Part shown: positions 9,034 through 16,023 of the stretch, piece by piece | How the letters are laid out: each line of letters starts with the position of its first letter | How positions within the stretch are numbered: the stretch's first letter is position 1 | Assembly (NCBI RefSeq): GCF_000964405.1 | Contig: NZ_BANE01000168.1 | Location: 1 to 48,754 of the forward strand | Direction: 5' to 3' | DNA from: Novacetimonas hansenii JCM 7643 | GTDB lineage: Bacteria > Pseudomonadota > Alphaproteobacteria > Acetobacterales > Acetobacteraceae | Length of the DNA stretch: 48,754 bases | Translations under genes and position numbers: made by a program | Notes under the pieces: model-generated | What the model was told of the DNA's origin: nothing | Databases searched by the model: none | What the model saw: only the letters and a program-made list of their open reading frames with translations

Positions 9034-9636
9034 TTATTGTTTCAAAGAACGTGCGAAATTCAGCGTTTCCGACAGATGCTTACGATAACGGTCAATCGTC
9101 CCGTCGACATCCGGGGCTTTCATGACATCGGTGGCCAGAAAGGTCGGCAGGGCTGACAGTGCCAGAAACTGATTGGCCTTGTGAAAGGGGAAATAGACAG
9201 CATCTATACCTCTGCCTTCCAAGAACTGCACAGGATCCGTAAAGGCATCATCCGGCGCGTTCCATGTGAGGGACAGCATGTAACGCTTACCGCCCAACAG
9301 GCCACCCGAGCCATATTTGCGTTCGGGACAGGCCCGGCTGCGCCCATCATTAGCGTAGAGCGTGCCGTGACCGGCGGTAAAGACCTCGTCCATGTATTTC
9401 TTGACGATCCATGGCGCGCCCATCCACCAGCCGGGCATCTGGTAGATGACCAGATCTGCCCACAAAAAATTCCGGACTTCCTGCTCGATATCGTAGCCTG
9501 CGTCGATTTTGGTCTCGCGTGTCGCGAAACCTGCTTCTGTCAGCACCCGTACCGCGACATCATGCAATGTATCGTTCAGACGGCCATGCGAATGCGCAAA
9601 GACCTTGCCACCATTCAGAAGAAGAATGTTTTTCAT
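9034..9636 (-). CDS. mdaB: NAD(P)H-dependent quinone oxidoreductase (MdaB-like)
   Basis: A 200-residue flavodoxin-fold protein of the MdaB/NQO1-like family, the normal length. It should bind FAD and reduce quinones by two electrons, sparing the cell semiquinone and oxidative stress. Supporting segments are the N-terminal MKNILLLNGGKVFAHSHGRL, the YQMPGWWMGAPWIVKKYMDEVF block (about residues 85-106), GLLGGKRYMLSLTWNAP and the FPFHKANQFL region. It is divergent from a LysR gene across a 141-base spacer, a common arrangement in which the LysR protein controls the reductase. Confidence 0.85.
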   Translation of the reverse strand: MKNILLLNGGKVFAHSHGRLNDTLHDVAVRVLTEAGFATRETKIDAGYDIEQEVRNFLWADLVIYQMPGWWMGAPWIVKKYMDEVFTAGHGTLYANDGRSRACPERKYGSGGLLGGKRYMLSLTWNAPDDAFTDPVQFLEGRGIDAVYFPFHKANQFLALSALPTFLATDVMKAPDVDGTIDRYRKHLSETLNFARSLKQ

Positions 9637-9777
9637 AGCTCAGAATATTCCTTAATGGGGAATGACAATGACAGGGTGACCGTATCATCGCTGAACGATG
9701 CCGCTTTTGGACGGGCTTGATAATCGGCTTTTCCTCCACATAATCTTGGATTCCAATTCACAGATGGGCTCAGGAAT

Positions 9778-10686
9778 ATGGATAATCGCGCGGGAGAGAT
9801 GCAGGTCTTTGTGAGAGTGGCCGAAGCTGGCAGTTTCTCCGAGGCGGCAAGACATCTCCTGATGACACCATCGACGGTCAGCAAGCTGATCGGCCGCATG
9901 GAGGAGCGGCTGGGCGTGCGGCTGATTGAGCGATCGACCCGACGGCTCTCTCTGACTGACGAGGGGCGCCTGTTCCATGAACGCAGTGCCGCACTCTTGG
10001 CGGAACTGAATGATATCGAGCGCGAGGTCTGTCATGGGGCGGGTGGTGCCAGCGGAATTGTGCGGGTGAGCGCCTCGGTCCCATTCGGCGTCCTGGGGAT
10101 CGAGCCGCTGCTGCCGGAATTCTGGCGGACCTATCCAAATGTCATCGTTGATCTGTCGCTGTCGGACGAGATCGTCGATCTTTATCTTGATCGTACCGAC
10201 ATTGCTTTCCGTGTTGGCCCCCTGACGGACAGCAGCCTGCTGGCTCGCAAGATCGGAGTGGCACGTCGGCAGATCGTCGCCTCACCCGACTATCTCAAGA
10301 ATCATGGTACCCCGATCACGATCGACGACCTCAACCACCATAATTGCCTGGGATTCAACTTTCGCCGGGCTGCGCCGGTCTGGCCGTTGCGCGAAGGAAG
10401 GCGGATCGTGGACCGCATGGTCGGCGGCAGCCTGCTGGCCAACAATGGCGAGACGGTGCGCCGCCTGGTCCTGGCAGGGGTAGGGCTGGCGCGTCTGGGC
10501 GACTTTCATGTCCGCGACGATATTGCCCATGGGCATCTGGTCGAGGTGCTGGCAGATGCGGGGCATGGCGATGCGGAGGACGTCCACGCCCTTTATCTCG
10601 GGGGGCAGCGCATGCCGCAGCGTATCCGGCTGTTCCTCGATTTCATGGTACCAAGGTTGCAGGCATTCATGCGGAACGGAGTGTAA
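9778..10686 (+). CDS. LysR-type transcriptional regulator
   Basis: A 302-residue LysR regulator of the large group that begins MxxFVxVAEAGSFSEAAR. The winged helix-turn-helix (SFSEAARHLLMTPSTVSKLI, about residues 18-37) and wing (RLIERSTRRLSLTDEG) are followed by a complete effector-binding domain. An AGGA just before the ATG supports the start. It is transcribed away from the MdaB-like gene and towards an Old Yellow Enzyme remnant and an MFS exporter, so it probably governed an electrophile or quinone response cassette that is now partly decayed. A short inverted CCAA/TTGG followed by a T-run after its stop could be a weak terminator. Confidence 0.88.
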   Translation: MDNRAGEMQVFVRVAEAGSFSEAARHLLMTPSTVSKLIGRMEERLGVRLIERSTRRLSLTDEGRLFHERSAALLAELNDIEREVCHGAGGASGIVRVSASVPFGVLGIEPLLPEFWRTYPNVIVDLSLSDEIVDLYLDRTDIAFRVGPLTDSSLLARKIGVARRQIVASPDYLKNHGTPITIDDLNHHNCLGFNFRRAAPVWPLREGRRIVDRMVGGSLLANNGETVRRLVLAGVGLARLGDFHVRDDIAHGHLVEVLADAGHGDAEDVHALYLGGQRMPQRIRLFLDFMVPRLQAFMRNGV

Positions 10687-10821
10687 GGGGCGTTTCCAAC
10701 CCATTGGGCTCTTTTTTGTGATCCTGGTTCACAGCTCTTGTGGCCACAAAGCCTCTGGTTGGTTTTATCCTACACTGGCAATTTCCATTTTTCGCCCATC
10801 TTTGGCCAAAAAGGGTTGCTG

Positions 10822-11010
10822 ATGCTGTTTTCGCCTTCTTCACTGGGTGGTCTGAACCTGCCCAATCGTATCATCATGCCGCCCACGACACATTCCCGCG
10901 CCCAGCGCGAGGGGATGCTACCCCTGGTCATCAATGTGATGCATGCTCAGGGTGATTGCATTTTCACCCGAGTGTAGCATGCCGGACGTGTTTCCCACAC
11001 CGGCTGCGTA
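10822..11010 (+). pseudogene. Old Yellow Enzyme (alkene reductase) remnant
   Basis: The frame from ATG 10822 reads MLFSPSSLGGLNLPNRIIMP, the characteristic N-terminus of NemA-type alkene reductases (OYE family), followed by PTTHSRAQREG. About 20 residues later it jumps to HAQGDCIFTRV, a TAG stop at 10975-10977, then HAGRVSHTG. In intact OYE proteins these last pieces match the HAAGGxIFxQLWHxGRVSHP segment, which normally sits dozens of residues further on. So an internal block of the gene is deleted, the conserved Trp codon has become TAG, and the barrel after it is missing. The FMN enzyme cannot be made. Confidence 0.8.
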
Positions 11011-11053
11011 TGACCATGTATTTGAAATCTCTTATCGAACCAAAGAGGCGAAT

Positions 11054-12244
11054 GTGCCGGATTCTCATTCTTCGTCAGATCGTGCGCTGTTGTCCCTGGC
11101 CTGCGGGGCCTTCGCGATCGGGGTGACGGAATTCACCCCCATGGGTCTGCTGCCTGTCCTGGCAGACGGGGTCCATGTCAGTGTACCCAAGGCAGGCAGC
11201 CTGATCAGCGCCTATGCCTTCGGCGTGATGGGCGGCGCACCCTTCGTCACCCTCTTTCTGGCACGTTATCCACGCAAATATGCGCTGATCGGACTTATGA
11301 TCCTCTATGCGATCGGCAACCTGACTTCGGCTGTCAGTGGCGATTATATGCAGTTGATGCTGTCACGGGTGCTGACCAGCATGGCCCATGGGGCATTCTT
11401 CGGGCTGGGCGCGGTGGAGGCAGCAAGCCTGGTTGCGGCCAACCGGCAGGCCAGTGCTGTGGCCAGTATGTTCATGGGTCTGACCGTTGCCAATATCTTT
11501 GGCGTGCCGGCCGCGACATGGCTGGGTGACACACTGGGCTGGCGCAGTGCGTTCGCCTCCATTTCGGTGCTGGGTCTGATCGCGGCTGCGGCCCTGTCGG
11601 TTGCCCTGCCATTGGCTGAGGCCGGTCCAAGGCCGGACGCGGTGGCCGAGATGAAGGTCATCATGCGCCCCAATGTGCTGATGGCACTGGGCGTCACGGT
11701 GATCGGCGCTGGAGCGATGTTCGAACTCTATACCTATATCGTGCCGATGCTAGAACATATCACCCATGCGGGGCCAACCTTAACGACGGTGGCACTGATG
11801 CTGATCGGTATTGGTTTCAGTATAGGCAATGCTATCGGCGGTCAGGCGGCAGACCGGTCGCTGGCCGGTACGTTGCTGGTGTTCTTTCCACTCCTCGGCC
11901 TGATCATGCTGGCCTTTCCCTTCGCCGCGCAAACGTCGGCCGGTGCGTTGGTCGGAGTCCTGCTGTGGGGCATCGCCAGTTTCTCCCTTATGCCGGCCCT
12001 GCAGATGCGCACCATGCAGGCCGCACACGATGCACCGGGCCTGGCTTCGTCGGTCAATATAGGCGCGTTCAATCTGGGCAATGCCTTGGGGGCGGCGTTG
12101 GGCGGGGCTGTCTTGTCTATGGGGTTCGGCTATCCGATGGTTTCCGTCGCGGGCCTAGGCATCAGCTTGCTGGGCGTGCTGCTGGTCCTGCTGTCCCGTC
12201 AGGGACGGCTGTCACCCGAAAGGTCGCTTTCAGAAACGCGATGA
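11054..12244 (+). CDS. MFS transporter (DHA1/AraJ-type efflux)
   Basis: A 396-residue major facilitator with about 12 predicted membrane segments. The opening CGAFAIGVTEFTPMGLLPVL and the loop FLARYPRKYALIG are typical of the AraJ/YdhP/NepI drug-and-sugar efflux group. I place the start at GTG 11054, after an AAGAGGCG ribosome binding site; an ATG at 10943 in the same frame lies inside the alkene reductase remnant and would add a non-family N-terminus. The last codons overlap, on the other strand, a fragment of arsenate reductase, so the natural C-terminus may have been altered at a recombination junction. The membrane core looks intact. Substrate unknown. Confidence 0.85.
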   Translation: MPDSHSSSDRALLSLACGAFAIGVTEFTPMGLLPVLADGVHVSVPKAGSLISAYAFGVMGGAPFVTLFLARYPRKYALIGLMILYAIGNLTSAVSGDYMQLMLSRVLTSMAHGAFFGLGAVEAASLVAANRQASAVASMFMGLTVANIFGVPAATWLGDTLGWRSAFASISVLGLIAAAALSVALPLAEAGPRPDAVAEMKVIMRPNVLMALGVTVIGAGAMFELYTYIVPMLEHITHAGPTLTTVALMLIGIGFSIGNAIGGQAADRSLAGTLLVFFPLLGLIMLAFPFAAQTSAGALVGVLLWGIASFSLMPALQMRTMQAAHDAPGLASSVNIGAFNLGNALGAALGGAVLSMGFGYPMVSVAGLGISLLGVLLVLLSRQGRLSPERSLSETR

Positions 12245-12323
12245 TCCGGGGTTCATCGTCGCTGTTGCGGATCAGCGTCGGTACGTTACGCGACGTGCTG
12301 CAGGCCGGATTGTGGTAGATCAT
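12228..12323 (-). pseudogene. Arsenate reductase (ArsC) N-terminal fragment
   Basis: Reading leftward from ATG 12323, the first 32 codons give MIYHNPACSTSRNVPTLIRN followed by SDDEPRIIAFLK. This is the opening of the thioredoxin-fold ArsC family, including the catalytic cysteine of NPxCxTSRN. The similarity stops at about 12228, where the sequence becomes the end of the MFS gene. The rest of arsC (roughly 80 residues) is gone, so this is a truncated remnant at a deletion or rearrangement junction. Confidence 0.75.
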
Positions 12324-12486
12324 GAGTAAGAATCCGGATTTGGGCAGCAGGCGGATAAATCGGCGCCCAGAAGCACACATGGTTCGGGATTTCCTGCCCA
12401 GAAATCCTTGACTAGGAACAGCATCAGTAAAGTATCATTAAAAATAAGCATATTATTCTATATTTAGGTGAATAATTGCGTGCGAT

Positions 12487-13542
12487 TTAAACCCCGACAC
12501 TCCGAACGGTCTGGATTCCTGTGTGGGGAGACATGTGCAGGATGAAACCATGGAATATGGGAGTGCCTGGTAGATTTGTTGATGGGATATACACCCGATG
12601 GATCAGTTCCAGTTCATTGCCGTGTTCCCATTCAACTGCGAAGATATGCTGCTGCCATGACAGGGAAGCAGAGAGATCCCCGGATGCATGTGAATAATTG
12701 AGAACAGCAGCATTCTGACGTGCAATCTGGCCACCTGCTGTGATCACCATCATGAGGCCTGCTACAACCATGGCTGCGTGACCGATATGGTGAAACAGTC
12801 GGTCATGTAGGTAAGGAAGCAGATGGCGCATGATGATCGAAGACAGGATTGCGGCCGCGGCAACAGCGATACCCACGATGACGACATGAATACTCATCAG
12901 GCCGAATGCCGCGTAGAGAATGAGCTTAAGACCATGCAGCATGATTTCATTGGCGGCGCGAGTTGCAACGATTTCTTCCTTGCGAAGACCAAGCTGGTAA
13001 TAGAAACCGTTGAAGATCAGGCCGATCGCCCCAGTAAAACCGGAAATGAAGCCTGCGGCGGCACCCAGCGCATGGAGCGATACGATACGAACTGGTTTCC
13101 TGTTGGGCTGGATTGGAGGTGTGCGAAATAGAAGGGGGAGATTACCCACCAAAAACAGACCCAATAACAGCGATAGATAGACGGGATTCATGCGACTGAG
13201 CGCCCAGGCACCGAGGGCGGAAAATGGCAGTGCGGTTGGCGCAAAATGCCGAACAATGTCCCACCGGATCGCTTTGTGAAACGAAATGATGCGCGCCGCC
13301 GAACTGGTAGCAGTGCCAATTGATAGGGCGGCGGGCACCTGCATGTCAGGCAATACCAGCCCCAGCAGGGGCATCAGGATCAGCCCTGCACCGCCGCCCG
13401 AAACGGCACTGATCCCAAAGGCCAGTGTCGACGCAACCAGAATTGCAAACCAGAGCAGCATTGGCCGTATAAGCTCCGATTGAAGGCCCTGTGCGCCGGG
13501 GCCATGACGGGCGGCCACGTCCTGAAAGGTGCGTGACAGCAT
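12487..13542 (-). CDS. TauE/SafE family sulfite exporter-like permease
   Basis: A TauE/SafE (DUF81) membrane protein with about eight membrane segments, probably exporting an organosulfonate, sulfite or other small anion; the actual substrate is unknown. Family marks are FGISAVSGGGAGLILMPLLG near the N-terminus and GAAAGFISGFTGAIGLIFNGF in the second half. ATG 13542 gives 351 residues, but the family core starts at an internal ATG at 13461 (MLLWFAILV), which also has a GGAG upstream and may be the true start. About 70 residues after the last membrane segment (from roughly AVLNYSHASG) do not belong to the usual fold and could reflect a shifted or fused 3' end. Confidence 0.85.
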   Translation of the reverse strand: MLSRTFQDVAARHGPGAQGLQSELIRPMLLWFAILVASTLAFGISAVSGGGAGLILMPLLGLVLPDMQVPAALSIGTATSSAARIISFHKAIRWDIVRHFAPTALPFSALGAWALSRMNPVYLSLLLGLFLVGNLPLLFRTPPIQPNRKPVRIVSLHALGAAAGFISGFTGAIGLIFNGFYYQLGLRKEEIVATRAANEIMLHGLKLILYAAFGLMSIHVVIVGIAVAAAAILSSIIMRHLLPYLHDRLFHHIGHAAMVVAGLMMVITAGGQIARQNAAVLNYSHASGDLSASLSWQQHIFAVEWEHGNELELIHRVYIPSTNLPGTPIFHGFILHMSPHTGIQTVRSVGV

Positions 13543-14052
13543 TATACCTGGCGAAGGTTCACGGCGATGTCAGCTTACAATATCCCAACCCTCTGGAGAA
13601 TCAGGGGCCATGCCTCATGCCGGACAACGCACGCTGTCTGAAACACTACTCCTTGGAGATACGTAAGGGTTCCTGTCGTGCAGTCATGACGTTTTGAAGA
13701 AATCTTCATCAAAACCCATCCTCGTTTAGCAACCAGCCAGTAAGGCTTTATCAGGCGTGTTTCGCTATCCCATATGAACTTGAGCGGCGGGAGTTCCGGG
13801 GATGATGAAAGTCATGAAGGGTCTGGTAGCTCTTGAGTTCGAACGTCTCTACAACATGGAAGTGACCTGTATCGACATCTTGATGGTGGCGCGTCGGGAA
13901 GCTGCGATGGTCTGTTTGTCCTGTAACCATGCCCGTAACACTCTCTCTATGGTCGCCGGGTGGGCAGCACATGCCACAGCCGTTGCTGGTCTGGCATTCT
14001 GACGCGCATATGCGATGACAATGCCCATTCCGCATCTGCTGTCTTCTATTGC
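13543..14052. other. Gene-poor stretch between tauE and transposase remnant
   Basis: About 510 bases without a supportable gene. Short open frames on both strands match no family I know. The stretch borders an IS481-type transposase remnant on its right and is probably partly decayed insertion-sequence or recombined DNA. The left end should contain the tauE promoter. No intact terminal inverted repeats are visible. Confidence 0.4.
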
Positions 14053-14301
14053 CATCCGTGGATGAATGGCCAGGTTGAACGCATGAACCGGACGATCAAG
14101 GCGGCGACGGTCAAGCGCTTTTATTATGAAACGCATGACTAACTGCGCCAGCACTTCGCAGGCTTCGTCGTCGCCTGCAATTTCGCCAGCAGACTCAAAA
14201 CACTGCGGGGACTTACTTCGGATGAATTTATTTACACGTAATGGGAAAAAGAACCACTACGGTTCATGCAAAATTCGCACCATCAAACCACGGAACTAAA
14301 C
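14053..14301 (+). pseudogene. IS481-family transposase C-terminal remnant
   Basis: One frame reads HPWMNGQVERMNRTIKAATV then KRFYYETHD, a TAA stop (14140-14142), LRQHFAGFVVACNFASRLKT, LRGLTSDEFIYT, a second TAA (14239-14241), then WEKEPLRFMQNSHHQTTELN. This follows the integrase-core end of IS481-type transposases residue for residue in order (HPWTNGQVERMNRTIKEATV, YNFxRRLKTLxGLTPYE, and the W...P.RF...HH...LN tail), with two in-frame stops. The N-terminal two thirds, including the first catalytic aspartates, are absent. It is a dead fragment ending just before the stop codon of the EamA gene. Confidence 0.82.
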
Positions 14302-14304
14302 AGC

Positions 14305-15246
14305 TTATGGACTTGTTTGAGGTTCCCGCAGACGCCGTCGCGCAGCGCGGCGTTCCTGCAAAGCAAGATGTTCATAGCGAACACGCTGGCGTATCCAGTT
14401 CAGCATGCCTGAAAATGTCACGACGACAATACCGATAAAGGTCCATCCATCCAGCGCCTGATGAAACAGGAAATAGCTAAAACCCACCGCCCATAACATC
14501 TGGCTGTATTGGGGCAGGGCCACCCGGTTGGCGGGGGCACGGGCTGTTGCCACCATCATCAGCAATTGTCCCAACGCCGCCAGGAAACCATACCCGAACA
14601 GGAAACACCACGTTTGCAGGCCATGCGGCCAATGCGCATGCGCCAGCATCAGCAGGCCATCACCCACCAGCGGCCCAAACAGGCTGGACCCGAACAGTGA
14701 CAGGCGTGGCGTATCATTCCCCGCAAGGCGATAGGCGATAACGCCCACGGCATTCGCAACCGCCGCGATCAGGGCGCACAGATGTCCAAGATGCAGGGCA
14801 CGCATCCCCGGCCGCAGAACGATCAGAACCCCGATGAACCCGACGATAACCGATACCCACGCCCACGCTGATACCTTTTCATGCAGCAAGGTGACAGACA
14901 GCATGGTCACAAAAAGCGGCATAAGGAACATCAGTGACAGGGCTTCGGGCATGGGAAGCAGCATGAATGCTTCAACACTTGCGGCGGTAGCGGTAAAGGT
15001 CGCGATCGCACGCACAAGCCACATGCCCGGCTTCTGTGGGGAGAAAATATCCAGATAGGATTCATTGTCCCGCCTGATGAACGGAATGATCAGAAAACCG
15101 AAGATCCCACCCGAAAAGGCAACCTCAAACGGGTCAAGCTGTCCTGCAAGCAGCTTGGAAAAAGCGTCACTGATTGAAAATGAAGAAAAGGCGGCGAACG
15201 CCAGCACCATCCCCGAGGAAAGAAAGCCCATCTTCATCTGTCGCAT
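14305..15246 (-). CDS. EamA/DMT family transporter
   Basis: A 313-residue drug/metabolite transporter with ten predicted membrane segments in two EamA repeats (about residues 10-145 and 155-290). Clear features are FSSFSISDAFSKLLAGQLDPFEVAF in the first repeat and the MPLFVTMLSVTLLHEKVSAWAWVSVIVGFIGVLIVLRPG turn that ends it. The C-terminus is short and basic (RAARRRLREP). The substrate is unknown; the family exports amino acids, metabolites or drugs. Three in-frame ATG codons near the start leave the exact N-terminus open. It stands alone, with a large palindrome about 110 bases upstream. Confidence 0.87.
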   Translation of the reverse strand: MRQMKMGFLSSGMVLAFAAFSSFSISDAFSKLLAGQLDPFEVAFSGGIFGFLIIPFIRRDNESYLDIFSPQKPGMWLVRAIATFTATAASVEAFMLLPMPEALSLMFLMPLFVTMLSVTLLHEKVSAWAWVSVIVGFIGVLIVLRPGMRALHLGHLCALIAAVANAVGVIAYRLAGNDTPRLSLFGSSLFGPLVGDGLLMLAHAHWPHGLQTWCFLFGYGFLAALGQLLMMVATARAPANRVALPQYSQMLWAVGFSYFLFHQALDGWTFIGIVVVTFSGMLNWIRQRVRYEHLALQERRAARRRLREPQTSP

Positions 15247-15547
15247 CCATGATCAGTATTCCGCCCCAGGGGGCTTTACGGGCCAGCAGGCATAAAAACC
15301 AGTGCTGTCACACATTACCAGCCATGCATGAAGAATACATCCTATGATATTACTTATATATGAAGAATTATTTTGGAAATAATTTATATATAAAAAATAA
15401 TAAATCCCGCGACCAGCTTCTGTCCAGACGGCCTGTCACCGTCATTTATCCAGGACAGGTGCCACGTGACATATGATGGCTCTGTCCCTGCCATGGCCAG
15501 GTCATACATCGATTATGACAGGGACAGCACCCAAAATGGGGAAACAC
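15247..15547. promoter_or_regulatory. AT-rich promoter region of the EamA gene
   Basis: A 301-base spacer between the EamA gene start and the end of the small membrane protein gene, both leftward. It contains a very AT-rich core (about 15340-15405) with a nested inverted repeat described separately. No gene is visible. Confidence 0.45.
15354..15393. repeat. Nested AT-rich inverted repeat (possible operator)
   Basis: Outer arms TTATATAT (15354-15361) and ATATATAA (15386-15393) and inner arms AATTATTT (15366-15373) and AAATAATT (15377-15384) are perfectly complementary around a TGG centre, separated by 4 bases on one side and 1 on the other. It lies about 110 bases upstream of the EamA gene. 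It could be a regulator site or cruciform; AT-rich composition raises the chance of coincidence. Confidence 0.45.
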
Positions 15548-15799
15548 TCAGTCAGCGGATTTACGACCGAAGATATAGCTCGCCAGCGATGCAGCAGCGA
15601 GGATCAGAACCCCATAGACCTTGCATGAGGTCGGGATTTTGTTTTCATGGACCCGTACTTCCCCTTTCAGCGCGCCCAGATGTTCGGCAATCTGTTTGTG
15701 CAGTTCCGCCTTGTGCTGGTGAAGGGATTGTTCCACGTGCTTTGTGATGTCCTGAAGGTCTTCAGGGCTCAGCTTGCGTAGGTTTTCGGCAACACTCAT
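15548..15799 (-). CDS. Small membrane protein with coiled-coil, unknown function
   Basis: An 83-residue protein I do not recognise. Residues 1-55 are charged and likely helical (LRKLSPEDLQDITKHVEQSL and following), consistent with an amphipathic or coiled-coil stretch. Residues about 60-78 (VYGVLILAAASLASYIFG) form one membrane helix with a short KSAD tail. The layout resembles small DUF883-like or phage-holin-associated membrane proteins, but no family signature is decisive. The coding frame has GC-rich third positions like its neighbours, which supports a real gene. It is transcribed alone, divergent from the lipoprotein hydrolase. Confidence 0.6.
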   Translation of the reverse strand: MSVAENLRKLSPEDLQDITKHVEQSLHQHKAELHKQIAEHLGALKGEVRVHENKIPTSCKVYGVLILAAASLASYIFGRKSAD

Positions 15800-16023
15800 G
15801 ATCCGGTTCGTCCCTGTTTATCATCACTTTGGATATGCCCATGAAATCATTGGGCATATTTTTTATATCGGTTCGGGGGAGATATATTTCAAGCCTTGCC
15901 CCTCGCCATGGAAGTCCGATCATTGGCCATGAAATGATGGTGCGTCATTGCAAGGAATGGTTGTAGTGTGAAGACCGCAGGGGATTTTTCCCATTAGTGC
16001 AGTTTAGGTACCTGATTTTTGCA

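Noticed and set aside
10943-11053. Longer N-terminus for the MFS transporter
   Set aside because: These codons overlap the alkene reductase remnant, lack membrane-protein character, and a GTG with a good ribosome binding site at 11054 gives the normal family length.
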